This document shows, in pieces, positions 26,008 through 33,527 of a stretch of 64,000 bases of DNA. The DNA is taken from the IMG/VR virus record IMGVR_UViG_3300032287_000883, positions 1 to 64,000 of that record. One strand, written 5' to 3'. Position 1 is the first letter of the stretch. Each line of letters begins with the position of its first letter. Under the pieces are notes generated by a model. The model searched no databases. It was given only the letters and a program-made list of their open reading frames with translations, and was not told where the DNA came from. A program made the translations under genes and the position numbers. The DNA comes from a virus.

Positions 26008-26168
26008 GCAAAAACGACAACACGCATATTGCAGGCTCATGTAGCTCACTACAACCCTTCTCGATACACTAAAAGCAAAGTGGTTAAGTTCCGCGCAAGT
26101 TGCCACCCCTGCCACCCTAAACTAAAAAGTTTTGCAATATACAAGGGCTTTAGAAGTAGGACAATCAC

Positions 26169-26197
26169 TTGACATTGTATAGTTTCTATGTTATAAT
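26169..26197 (+). promoter_or_regulatory. Strong sigma-70 promoter of early operon
   Basis: TTGACA, exactly 17 bp, TATAAT: a full consensus match. Transcription should start near 26204, 53 nt before the first start codon. It implies early transcription by unmodified host RNA polymerase. Confidence 0.92.
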
Positions 26198-26232
26198 AGA
26201 GGGGTTAGTGGGACTTCGCCCCTAACGTAACC

Positions 26233-26254
26233 ACGACAATCTGACGGAGGGTCA
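26233..26254 (+). promoter_or_regulatory. Dyad with Shine-Dalgarno in the loop
   Basis: TGAC-GGAGG-GTCA (26242-26254) places the ribosome-binding GGAGG in the loop between inverted arms, right before the first early gene. The preceding ACGACAA is shared with the elements at 27824 and 29103. A protein or RNA fold here could control translation. Confidence 0.55.
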
Positions 26255-26256
26255 AC

Positions 26257-26439
26257 ATGTCTATTAATTACATCTCTTACTTGCAACGTATCGTAGATAA
26301 CCCCGCAACGCCCCGCGTCGAGTACATGAGGGCATGGGAAGAACTACAGCACTTACTTATTGCACAAGGCAGAGTTCTACTCGCTGCCGATAAGTACCAC
26401 AAGAACAATGACAAGCTGACAGGTGGTCAGGATGTCTAA
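26257..26439 (+). CDS. First early gene, hypothetical (60 aa)
   Basis: The small protein starts MSINYISYLQRIVDNPATPR and is mostly helical, ending NDKLTGGQDV. It has a GGAGG site 6-7 bases upstream. Being first behind the strongest promoter, it may act early on the host or regulate the phage, but no motif is visible. The end of the gene carries another TGAC-N5-GTCA dyad (26417-26429). Confidence 0.7.
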   Translation: MSINYISYLQRIVDNPATPRVEYMRAWEELQHLLIAQGRVLLAADKYHKNNDKLTGGQDV

Positions 26440-26587
26440 ACAAAAGAAGAAGCTACGACCAAGCGTAGGCAGATGCCGAATCTGCTTGGTCAACAGCGTA
26501 GGTAAAAAACGACTTGCGTATGGTCACACCGTATGCGTCACATGCACCAAGAAGCACAACATTGAGGAGATATCAAATGAGCAATGA
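26432..26587 (+). CDS. Small zinc-ribbon protein (51 aa)
   Basis: ATG 26432 overlaps the previous gene by 8 bp, TGA at 26585-26587. The translation starts MSKQKKKLRPSVGRCRICLV and has CRIC (Cys15, Cys18) and CVTC (Cys35, Cys38): a four-Cys zinc ribbon with a basic N-terminus. It is a likely nucleic-acid- or protein-binding early protein; target unknown. Confidence 0.65.
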   Translation: MSKQKKKLRPSVGRCRICLVNSVGKKRLAYGHTVCVTCTKKHNIEEISNEQ

Positions 26588-26789
26588 AGATGCACGGTAT
26601 TTGTGCGTTGTATGTGGTGGGTACATCGACCATGCGAGATACGCTCTTGGTTACAAGCTATGCAAACCATGCGGGGAAGCTGCAGCCAAGCAGGTCAAGC
26701 ATTGCATCGCACCGCTGAACAAGTCCAACTACTACTACATTAGTAGTATGGAAACACTAAAACAACTCAACCCAAAGAGGACAACATGA
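26577..26789 (+). CDS. DksA-like zinc-finger small protein (70 aa)
   Basis: I start at ATG 26577 (GAGGAG upstream), giving MSNEDARYLCVVCGGYIDHA. Two Cys pairs, CVVC (Cys10, Cys13) and CKPC, flank an IDHARYALGYKL segment. This arrangement resembles the C4 zinc finger of DksA/TraR proteins (CxxCG..I..R..A...C..C), which bind RNA polymerase. The similarity is short and may be only structural. It overlaps both neighbours. Confidence 0.65.
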   Translation: MSNEDARYLCVVCGGYIDHARYALGYKLCKPCGEAAAKQVKHCIAPLNKSNYYYISSMETLKQLNPKRTT

Positions 26790-27025
26790 AAGGGATAAAC
26801 GTAGATATGCGCGTACTGAAAATCAACGACAGCTATCAGAGCATGTTAGGCAACATCTTGCGGCTTATTGCACATCCAGAAACAACGCCGGAGCAACTGC
26901 AGAACGCGAGGGAGATGCTTATCGATGCCAACACCACGCTGAGAAACCTGCAGTTGGACTTGTTCACCGTAGGTTATGACTTTGATATCGTCAAGGGCAT
27001 AACAAGTAACAGGAGGATGAGATGA
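26786..27025 (+). CDS. Hypothetical early protein (79 aa)
   Basis: Overlaps the previous stop (ATGA). The helical protein starts MKGINVDMRVLKINDSYQSM and contains IAHPETTPEQLQNAREMLID. No known family. Confidence 0.65.
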   Translation: MKGINVDMRVLKINDSYQSMLGNILRLIAHPETTPEQLQNAREMLIDANTTLRNLQLDLFTVGYDFDIVKGITSNRRMR

Positions 27026-27192
27026 AGCCACGCAAAAAGTATAGAGGGATAGTGGTGGTCAGGTATTACCAAACAGTCGAGGTAGAAGCTGAGTCCGAAG
27101 ATAAAGCGCGAGAGCTTATGTATGACGAGTTCCATATGAATAAATGCACAGACCAAGACAGCGAAATATACGATTTTTGGGAGGTGGTATGA
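27022..27192 (+). CDS. Hypothetical small early protein (56 aa)
   Basis: ATG 27022 overlaps the upstream gene by four bases, with AGGAGG at 27011-27016 as ribosome-binding site; TGA ends at 27192. The translation starts MKPRKKYRGIVVVRYYQTVE and continues with VEAESEDKARELM. This is a beta-beta-alpha pattern (VEAESEDKARE...) seen in many small phage proteins of unknown function. It overlaps the next gene (ATGA). Confidence 0.65.
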   Translation: MKPRKKYRGIVVVRYYQTVEVEAESEDKARELMYDEFHMNKCTDQDSEIYDFWEVV

Positions 27193-27377
27193 ATCAGGTC
27201 TGGTATGTGTGGGGCGAGAACGATAAGAACGACAGCTATTACCCAACGTTCTTTGATACGAAGCTAGCAGCAGAGAGATACGCACGCATCCTATTCCCTG
27301 ACGAGGATGTATACAAGCGGGATGCGCGTGTCTATTACCGAGATGTTCTAACAATGTCTGACTTAAACGGAGGGTGA
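27189..27377 (+). CDS. Hypothetical early protein (62 aa)
   Basis: ATG 27189 overlaps the previous stop (ATGA). The protein starts MNQVWYVWGENDKNDSYYPT, then FDTKLAAERYARILFPDEDV. A small alpha/beta protein, no recognised family. Confidence 0.65.
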   Translation: MNQVWYVWGENDKNDSYYPTFFDTKLAAERYARILFPDEDVYKRDARVYYRDVLTMSDLNGG

Positions 27378-27378
27378 G

Positions 27379-27537
27379 ATGAACAACGACAACATTTTTA
27401 CAGTAGCAACGACGATAGTCGCTTGCGTAATGGTGGCATGGGGTCTGGACACAGACGGACGATACCTGCAACAGGCAACGCTTGTGATCGCAGGTGCAAT
27501 AGTTGGTATTTTATTAAACGAAGGAGGAAAGCAATGA
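27379..27537 (+). CDS. Small membrane protein (52 aa)
   Basis: ATG 27379 with GGAGGGTGAG upstream. The sequence starts MNNDNIFTVATTIVACVMVA and shows two hydrophobic segments (about residues 7-22 and 34-46) around a charged WGLDTDGRY loop. The function is unknown. Early position argues against a lysis role. Confidence 0.65.
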   Translation: MNNDNIFTVATTIVACVMVAWGLDTDGRYLQQATLVIAGAIVGILLNEGGKQ

Positions 27538-27629
27538 ACGACTATGAAAAGGTGGCGATGCTTGCCGCAATTATGGGTGGACTGTTGGGCACAGTCTTTG
27601 GTTTGATCTTAGCCTATTGGGTGATCTGA
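27534..27629 (+). CDS. Tiny membrane protein (31 aa)
   Basis: ATG 27534 overlaps the previous stop (ATGA), AGGAGG upstream. The sequence MNDYEKVAMLAAIMGGLLGT continues into one membrane span ending AYWVI. Such mini-proteins could target host membrane components; this is inference. Confidence 0.6.
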   Translation: MNDYEKVAMLAAIMGGLLGTVFGLILAYWVI

Positions 27630-27835
27630 TGGGTACAAAAGGAAACGCACACAAGCTGCGTAAGCAAGTTGATATCGACAGGGCACGCGAGAGCGACGCT
27701 CTGTTGTATGGGTTCTTTGGTAAGAAAGCCGAGCCGGTAATCGAAGTGCAGAAACGCTTGAACCAACAACTGCGTGCGCGTGAATTTAATAACATGACAG
27801 CAGAGATAAACGAAATAAACGCAACGACAAACTGA
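27629..27835 (+). CDS. Hypothetical charged early protein (68 aa)
   Basis: ATG 27629 overlaps the previous stop (TGATG). The protein starts MGTKGNAHKLRKQVDIDRAR and has ALLYGFFGKKAEPVIEVQKR, then a helix. No recognised family. Confidence 0.65.
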   Translation: MGTKGNAHKLRKQVDIDRARESDALLYGFFGKKAEPVIEVQKRLNQQLRAREFNNMTAEINEINATTN

Positions 27836-27847
27836 CATGGTGTCAGT
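27824..27847 (+). promoter_or_regulatory. Leader element with ACTGACA-TGG-TGTCAGT dyad
   Basis: A perfect 7-bp inverted repeat, preceded by ACGACAA, in the gap before the gene at 27871. The element and its flanks to about 27863 match 29103-29142 closely. It could be an operator, an RNA processing hairpin or a regulator-binding leader. Confidence 0.6.
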
Positions 27848-27870
27848 AAGTCACAATTAGGAGAAGCATC

Positions 27871-28122
27871 ATGGGTACATGGAGTGAAGAAATAGCAGGA
27901 GTAGAAGCAGTAGACCAAATGAAAGAAGTTGTTGAGTTGGCAGGTAACTTGCAATCTTCCTTGTTTGCTACCAAAGACAGCCTTGAGGAGGCATACACCT
28001 ATGCGTATGAAATCATCAACGCATTACCGCCTGAACATCGAGCCGGAGTCATTACTGGTGTGCAGGTTCTTATCAACACAATCGCTGAAGAAATTAAGCG
28101 CAAAGCGGAGGGTAGAGTATGA
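27871..28122 (+). CDS. Hypothetical early protein (83 aa)
   Basis: The helical acidic protein starts MGTWSEEIAGVEAVDQMKEV and contains YAYEIINALPPEHRAGVITG. It follows the dyad element and a TTAGGAGAA ribosome-binding site, and overlaps the next gene by 4 bp. Function unknown. Confidence 0.65.
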   Translation: MGTWSEEIAGVEAVDQMKEVVELAGNLQSSLFATKDSLEEAYTYAYEIINALPPEHRAGVITGVQVLINTIAEEIKRKAEGRV

Positions 28123-29102
28123 CTTTATATACAGGAGACCAACTGCCAAGACTTAATTCGTATGAAGAAGCTCTGGCTTGGTATCACACAAGGGAACCGT
28201 ACAAGAGGGGGCGTAGCAAAGGCTTGCGTCCGCTTGGTGATAACCGTCGATACGACCGCAGTCTTATTTCGTTGGATACCAACAGCGAAGGACAGAACAT
28301 TGTCGTGTGTACGTTTCATAGCACACCAGTAGTTATGTTCTGCGAGGACGGTAGCGTGCTGATGATGCACGATGGGCACGAGACTATATCTACGATGGAC
28401 TTCATCAATGCCATTTTGTATACGAGATTTAGAGTACCGCCTAATAATAATCTTGTGAATGTGCATGTAGCGCAGAAGTGGTCAGGGATTACCAGACGGC
28501 GGGGGAAGCTGTATTTCTCTGATGGGCATGGCAAAGACCACAGGTTTGAGTCCGTACTAAAACTTAGTGATACGAACGAAGTAACAGGTACAGCTACAGA
28601 AAGTGCATGGACATTGAACAAGGAACGTATGGGGAAACTCAGGAAGCATTACGCCGAGTTCACCGAGTACCTAACTTACTATGCACAGATGATAGGTGAG
28701 ACAAGGATAGCGGCTGTGATCACTGCAGTTGAGCCGTTGGGAACGACGGTAACTGAGATACGGTGGTCGGAGGACAGACATCTTAAGTCTAGGAAATTGT
28801 TCTTTATGGAGTTACATAACGCGATGCAAGCAACTGGGGAAGATAAGTATGGCGCGTTCCTACTGTTAGCCGAGCAGGTGTTAGTAAATGCATCACAAAA
28901 AGTCTATGACTACAAGATGCAACAGTACAGGTATGCATGCACGCCTAGCAAAGCGAGAGATCACTTCTATGATCTGTGCCGCTTCTACTATGCGAAGAGC
29001 TTGTTTACTAGAGAGGTAGTACCACAAGGCAAGATCGTGCTAGACGATAGCATGAAGTTTTTGAAATACGGTTCGGGTGAAGCTTTACCTTTTGAAGTAT
29101 GA
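28119..29102 (+). CDS. Hypothetical early protein (327 aa)
   Basis: I do not recognise a family. The N-terminal half is beta-rich (IVVCTFHSTPVVMFCEDGSV, KLYFSDGHGKDHRFESVL), as in a DNA- or ligand-binding barrel. The C-terminal half is helical with many aromatic residues (FLLLAEQVLVNASQKVYDYK, FYDLCRFYYAKSLF). It overlaps the upstream gene (ATGA) and is separated from the MoxR-type ATPase by a dyad-containing leader, so it may belong to the same functional cassette. Confidence 0.7.
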   Translation: MTLYTGDQLPRLNSYEEALAWYHTREPYKRGRSKGLRPLGDNRRYDRSLISLDTNSEGQNIVVCTFHSTPVVMFCEDGSVLMMHDGHETISTMDFINAILYTRFRVPPNNNLVNVHVAQKWSGITRRRGKLYFSDGHGKDHRFESVLKLSDTNEVTGTATESAWTLNKERMGKLRKHYAEFTEYLTYYAQMIGETRIAAVITAVEPLGTTVTEIRWSEDRHLKSRKLFFMELHNAMQATGEDKYGAFLLLAEQVLVNASQKVYDYKMQQYRYACTPSKARDHFYDLCRFYYAKSLFTREVVPQGKIVLDDSMKFLKYGSGEALPFEV

Positions 29103-29125
29103 ACGACAACCTGACATGGTGTCAG
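29103..29125 (+). promoter_or_regulatory. Leader element with CTGACATGGTGTCAG dyad
   Basis: Near copy of 27824-27846 placed before the ATPase gene, with the same trailing TAAGT and AACTAGGAGAA ribosome-binding context. The stop codon of the preceding gene overlaps its beginning. Confidence 0.6.
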
Positions 29126-29151
29126 TAAGTCTATAACTAGGAGAAACAAAA

Positions 29152-30213
29152 ATGGAAATTCGTATGAACGTAGAAGTATCCCTTGCTGAAGCAGAAGAAC
29201 TTATCCTTGCCGTTGGTAATGAGAACGCAGTACACCTTGTAGGTGAACCCGGAATCGGTAAAACAGCCATGTATGAAAGACTAGTAGCAAGAACTGGTTA
29301 TCGTGGTGTGTATATCGACACGCCTAATACCGAGCTAGGTGACATCGGTATCCCTATGCCGAACCATGAGACCAAGACAACATCGCTGTATCCGAACGAG
29401 TTCTGGGGTTTCCATAAGCAAGAGCCGCTGATGATCTTCATCGACGAGTTCAGTAAGCCAAGCAGCCAAGCAGTACAGAACATGTTGCATCCGTTGTTGA
29501 ACGAGCGTCGCATTGGTGGCATGAAGTTACATCCTGATAGCATCGTAGTGACTGCGGGTAACAATATGTCCGATGGTGTAGGCGACATGCTGAAAGGTCA
29601 TTCGATTAGTCGTATGACTATTACTCCCGTACGCAAACCATATTGGGATGAGTATGTGGATTACGGTACTCGCGTTGGGTTTGCTCCCGAGTTGTTGGCT
29701 TTCGTACGTCAGTATCCACAAGTCATGGCGTCTTACAAAGACCCAACACAGAAGGAGAACAACTACATCTACAACCCAAAGACACCGCAGAACTCTTACT
29801 TCTGCCCACGTTCAGGTCATCGTGCTAGCAACATATTGAAGAAGCGCCACATGATTACGCGAGGTGCATTGGTGGCATCGTTGTGCGGCACGATTGGTGA
29901 GTCAGCAGCGCGTGACTTGATTGCGTATGTCGAAGTATCAGACAAGCTGCCAACATGGGATGAGGTTATCCGTGACCCGAAGGGTGCGAGTGTACCTACC
30001 AACGCAGCAGCGTTATGCATCATGGCGTATGGCGCAGTACAGAAGATTGATCGCGGCAACATCAGCGCATGGTTCGAGTATCTGAAACGTACACCGAAAG
30101 AGTTGCAGTCTGTGTTCTGTGTTACCACAAGTAAGAACGAGGACAAGAAGAACATCTTGATGACGAGTTCATCGTTCGTCAACTGGATGCGTGAGAACCA
30201 ATATTTATTCTAG
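29152..30213 (+). CDS. MoxR-type AAA+ ATPase
   Basis: The 353-aa protein has Walker A GEPGIGKT (31-38), Walker B LMIFIDEF (93-100), sensor-1 VVTAGNN (132-138) and a probable arginine finger SISRM (Arg154). This spacing is typical of MoxR/CbbQ-like AAA+ proteins. They work as chaperone-like remodelling machines with VWA-domain partners. Here a VWA/metallopeptidase gene follows after one small gene, as in MoxR-VWA, RavA-ViaA and CbbQ-CbbO systems. Substrate unknown. The start has an ACTAGGAGAAA ribosome-binding site. Confidence 0.85.
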   Translation: MEIRMNVEVSLAEAEELILAVGNENAVHLVGEPGIGKTAMYERLVARTGYRGVYIDTPNTELGDIGIPMPNHETKTTSLYPNEFWGFHKQEPLMIFIDEFSKPSSQAVQNMLHPLLNERRIGGMKLHPDSIVVTAGNNMSDGVGDMLKGHSISRMTITPVRKPYWDEYVDYGTRVGFAPELLAFVRQYPQVMASYKDPTQKENNYIYNPKTPQNSYFCPRSGHRASNILKKRHMITRGALVASLCGTIGESAARDLIAYVEVSDKLPTWDEVIRDPKGASVPTNAAALCIMAYGAVQKIDRGNISAWFEYLKRTPKELQSVFCVTTSKNEDKKNILMTSSSFVNWMRENQYLF

Positions 30214-30222
30214 GAGAAAGTT

Positions 30223-30459
30223 ATGGAAGATAACGATTCGAAAGTAGTTCACGACTTAATCGACAAGATAGGTAACGTGATTGATGGGGCCAACATGGGG
30301 CATGTTATCCCTGCCCTTATCTATTTGTTAGCTACATCACAGAGTAACGAGATCATGTCAGAGGAACATTTTGTTAAGAGCGTAGCAGAGGATTTGCTCA
30401 ACTGGTTCGTTACATTTAAGAAAGCCGAAGCGACAGGAGGTTCAGAATGGCTACAGTAA
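30223..30459 (+). CDS. Small acidic protein in ATPase-VWA cassette (78 aa)
   Basis: Starts MEDNDSKVVHDLIDKIGNVI and is all-helical with a hydrophobic centre (VIPALIYLLATSQ). It has a CTAGGAGAAAG site and overlaps the VWA gene by 13 bp. Possibly an accessory subunit of the ATPase-VWA pair; no family recognised. Confidence 0.65.
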   Translation: MEDNDSKVVHDLIDKIGNVIDGANMGHVIPALIYLLATSQSNEIMSEEHFVKSVAEDLLNWFVTFKKAEATGGSEWLQ

Positions 30460-31721
30460 AACTATCCGCAGAGAAGCGGGTTGAACGTGCCCATGCACAG
30501 CTAATGAGAAACAAAGATTTCTGTTTGTTCTCAGGTGTGTTCATGGTGGGTAAGGTATCGGTTAGCGATAGCGTACCAACTGCAGTAACTAACGGTAGGG
30601 ACGTGACGTATGGTCGCGCCTTTGTTGATTCCCTAGATGACAAGCAACTTGCCTTTGTCGTGGTACACGAAGCTATGCACAAAGCCTACCGTCATTTGTC
30701 GGTATGGAAAGGTATAGCTAGAGAGAACCCACGCCTAGCCAACGCAGCTATGGACTTTGTTATTAACTTACAGATCGTAGACTCCGACCCGAATGGTCAG
30801 GTAGTTACTATGCCACGCGACGCCGAAGGTAAGATGATCGGTTTGCTAGACGAGAAGTATCGTGACATGGATACCAAGCAAGTTTACGAGCTACTCAAGA
30901 AGGAGTGTGAGGGTGGCGACAGAGGCGGCGATGGTGGACAAACTGACGGTGGGTCAGGAAGTCCTACGAGTGGTAAGCAAGGCAATGGCAAACACAATGA
31001 TCATGGTAGTGGCGGAGAGAATTTTGACGAACATGATTGGGAAGGTGCTAATGAATTATCTAAAGCCGATGAGGATGAGCTAACTCAGGAGATCGACAAC
31101 GCGTTACGTGAGGGGGCTATTCTAGCAGGGAAAATGAAGGGCAACGTTCCACGCGGTATTGACGAGCTACTACATCCCCGAGTTGATTGGAAAGAAGCAT
31201 TGCGTATGTACGTCAAGGCAAGCGTACGTGGTGGTGACAAATCAACATGGCGTAGACCTAACCGTAGGTTCCTTGGTATGGACATCATCATGCCTAGTTC
31301 TATATCAGAGAGGGCAGGGACGATTGCTGTGGGCGTTGATCTATCAGGTTCTATCGGTGCTATGGCAGCGCAGTTCATGGGTGAGGTTCAATCTATATGC
31401 CTTGACGTTGCGCCTGAGATAGTTGAACTACTGTATTGGGATAGCCACGTAACAAACCACGAAACTTATCGTGATGCAGAAGTAGCTAACCTTATTAACA
31501 GCACGAAGCCCAAAGGTGGTGGTGGTACACAACCAGAGTGTGTGCCTATCTATCTCGAAGCCAAGAGCATTACGCCACAGTGCATCATCATGCTAACCGA
31601 TGGTGAGTTCTATGGTGATGGGTGGAAAGAGTGGAGTCGTGTATCTGCACCTGTGTTGTGGTGTGTGGTGGGTAACAAAGACTTTGTGCCGCAGTATGGT
31701 CAATCTATTTATGTAGGGTAA
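30447..31721 (+). CDS. Metallopeptidase-like plus VWA domain protein
   Basis: The 424-aa protein has an N-terminal zincin motif VVHEAMHKAYRH (His74, Glu75, His78). This is the arrangement of DUF2201-type putative metallopeptidases. A Gly/Asp/Ser-rich linker spans about 155-200. From about 290 a VWA domain follows with a complete metal-ion adhesion site: DLSGS (Asp298, Ser300, Ser302), Thr361 in GGGGTQP and Asp385 in LTDGE. In bacteria such proteins partner MoxR-type ATPases. An AGGAGG site precedes the start. The target is unknown; host-protein remodelling or virion assembly are possible roles. Confidence 0.85.
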   Translation: MATVKLSAEKRVERAHAQLMRNKDFCLFSGVFMVGKVSVSDSVPTAVTNGRDVTYGRAFVDSLDDKQLAFVVVHEAMHKAYRHLSVWKGIARENPRLANAAMDFVINLQIVDSDPNGQVVTMPRDAEGKMIGLLDEKYRDMDTKQVYELLKKECEGGDRGGDGGQTDGGSGSPTSGKQGNGKHNDHGSGGENFDEHDWEGANELSKADEDELTQEIDNALREGAILAGKMKGNVPRGIDELLHPRVDWKEALRMYVKASVRGGDKSTWRRPNRRFLGMDIIMPSSISERAGTIAVGVDLSGSIGAMAAQFMGEVQSICLDVAPEIVELLYWDSHVTNHETYRDAEVANLINSTKPKGGGGTQPECVPIYLEAKSITPQCIIMLTDGEFYGDGWKEWSRVSAPVLWCVVGNKDFVPQYGQSIYVG

Positions 31722-31734
31722 GGAGAAAATAAAA

Positions 31735-32625
31735 ATGAACGCTATAACGGAAACCCCTAAGTTTGAAACCTTTGGTATTGCATCGTCATCGTTGCTTATC
31801 GAGCTTAGTATATCTTGCTGGACTGCTAGGAAACTGGACAAGAAGGTAGGCATGGAAGTGGATGCTTCCAAGAACACTAAGGTGAAAGCAGGTAACTACC
31901 ATAAGCACCTGTTAGCAGGTAGCCCCGCGCTTGAAGCGGTGGTTAAGTATGCAGCGCAAACACGCTTGTGGAATAACTTGAACACTATGCCGTGGTCAGA
32001 CAACGGACAACGCATCGTGACAGCCGAGCATTTCTTCAATGGGTTCAAGTCGCAGATGGATGTGCATAAGAATAGCTTTGATGAACTGACTGCTAATTTC
32101 CTACAACAATACCCAACGCTAATATCTGCGGCGGCTTTTCAATTGGGTGATCTGTTTGATCGAGAGGAGTATCCCGATGTGGAGGAGATCGCGCATAAGT
32201 TTCGCTTTCACTATTCTGTTAGCCCTGTGCCGACAGCAGGAGACTTCCGCATTGACATCAACGAGCAAGCCAAAGCCGAGCTTGCTAATCAGTACGCCGA
32301 GCATTTCAATCAGCGTCTTGATGGAGCCATGCGTGACATATGGGGTAGGTTGCATGAATGTCTTACGCACATGAGCGACAGACTGACAGATAGTCAGGAT
32401 GGGAAGCGTAGGATATTCCACGATACGATGCTATCAAATGCGGATAGTCTGGTGGATTTGTTAGGTCGTCTCAATGTAACGAACGACCCCAAGTTGGAAG
32501 ATGCGCGTACGCAGTTACGTAGAGCGATAAGCAATGTAGAAACCGATGATCTCAAGGAACGCGAAGAAGTACGTTCTGAAGTTAAAGAGAAAGTCGATAG
32601 TATCTTAGCTAAATTTGATTGGTAA
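31735..32625 (+). CDS. Third member of ATPase-VWA cassette (possible DUF3150)
   Basis: A 296-aa mostly helical protein, starting MNAITETPKFETFGIASSSL. It has TARKLDKKVGMEVDASKNTK near residue 30 and a coiled-coil-like C-terminus. In plasmids and integrative elements, CbbQ-like ATPase and CobT-like VWA genes are often accompanied by a DUF3150 gene of similar length and K-x-E start pattern. I suggest membership, from memory and context only. An AAGGAGAAAA site precedes the ATG; an internal TGAC-N5-GTCA dyad lies at 32384-32396. Confidence 0.65.
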   Translation: MNAITETPKFETFGIASSSLLIELSISCWTARKLDKKVGMEVDASKNTKVKAGNYHKHLLAGSPALEAVVKYAAQTRLWNNLNTMPWSDNGQRIVTAEHFFNGFKSQMDVHKNSFDELTANFLQQYPTLISAAAFQLGDLFDREEYPDVEEIAHKFRFHYSVSPVPTAGDFRIDINEQAKAELANQYAEHFNQRLDGAMRDIWGRLHECLTHMSDRLTDSQDGKRRIFHDTMLSNADSLVDLLGRLNVTNDPKLEDARTQLRRAISNVETDDLKEREEVRSEVKEKVDSILAKFDW

Positions 32626-32635
32626 GGGAGACAAC

Positions 32636-33499
32636 ATGCAAGTAAATAGAATACCTAATCACCATGATCTTCCATTGTATGCACCGTTGGAGGAGATACT
32701 CACTAAGTTGTATCTCAAGATACCAAGACTTAATTTTTTATCGAGAGACGCAGGGTTCATGAACGGCGAGCCTAACAGTATATGCGGGGTCGTTGTGTAC
32801 AACGGCAACGAGAAAGTGGGCGAGATTAACGTAGAGTGGAAGATGCATAGAGGTGGTGACTATAGCAATGTATATACCGTATATTCGCCACGTATTAAGA
32901 ACCGTATATCGCCACGCAATTCTAAGGTAAGTAAGATATATGCTGAAGCATTGAAGGTAGCGGTGAAGATATTTTCTGCGACATCCTCTACGGCTGAAGT
33001 TATTGCCCATGTTAAACAGAAGATGAATACAGAGATAGGTGGCGTGCGATACAACGCAGTACGTCAAACCGAAAGGATAGGTGAAGAGTATCTTATTCCA
33101 CTAATGGACTTTGTTATGGCAACACATAGAGGGGAGATGCCAACCCTTGGTGCGGGGTTGAATAAGCTTGTAGCTCAACCCAACTTAGATAAGATGCTAA
33201 ACACAGCGAGGATTGCTGCAGTTGTTGATAACGATTTTAAATCAGGCAGCGGTGTTGTCATACGAGAGGAGCGAGACGGTACACTAACAAGTATTGAACT
33301 AGATACAAAGCTGTTTGATGATGCGCGTGTACGTAGTCTTAAGGATACGTATGCTTTACCAGAGTTGTATCAGACTAAGCTAGCTATGCTCCGTATATTA
33401 GAACATAGCCAACCAGTAGAATCTATCGGTGTTAAGTTTTCAATTGAGAATACCAATTGGTATTACTTAACAGGCGGTGAGATAATCATAACCAGTTAA
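32636..33499 (+). CDS. Hypothetical protein ending the early operon (287 aa)
   Basis: I start at ATG 32636 (AAGGGAG upstream), giving MQVNRIPNHHDLPLYAPLEE. The N-terminal half has alternating strands (GVVVYNGNEKVGEINVEWKM), the C-terminal half mixed helices and strands. No recognised family. It is the last gene before the terminator at 33528, so it likely belongs to the same cassette as the ATPase and VWA genes. Confidence 0.65.
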   Translation: MQVNRIPNHHDLPLYAPLEEILTKLYLKIPRLNFLSRDAGFMNGEPNSICGVVVYNGNEKVGEINVEWKMHRGGDYSNVYTVYSPRIKNRISPRNSKVSKIYAEALKVAVKIFSATSSTAEVIAHVKQKMNTEIGGVRYNAVRQTERIGEEYLIPLMDFVMATHRGEMPTLGAGLNKLVAQPNLDKMLNTARIAAVVDNDFKSGSGVVIREERDGTLTSIELDTKLFDDARVRSLKDTYALPELYQTKLAMLRILEHSQPVESIGVKFSIENTNWYYLTGGEIIITS

Positions 33500-33527
33500 C
33501 GTTCAGCAACGATAACTTCCGTTTTTA

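Larger units (their letters stand above)
25519..26168. other. AT-rich repeat-dense intergenic control region
   Basis: No gene is supported in this 650-bp gap between the leftward HNH gene and the rightward early promoter. Between 25591 and 26004 the pentamer GAACA or its complement TGTTC occurs 13 times, far above chance. Two composite copies of about 54 bp (25591-25644 and 25954-26007) align with about 45 of 54 identical positions. TTTTCGAACAATAGCAAAAA occurs twice (25930-25949, 25995-26014). A tandem TGCCACCC pair follows near 26100. The arrangement suits a replication origin or a multi-site operator. Confidence 0.65.

Noticed and set aside
25591-26014. CRISPR-like array
   Set aside because: Repeat units are short, irregularly spaced and on both strands; there are no constant repeat/spacer lengths and no cas genes apart from the lone Cas4-like nuclease.
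30600-30640. Another TGAC-N5-GTC(G) dyad within the VWA gene
   Set aside because: One mismatch in the core and fully inside a coding region; not counted.
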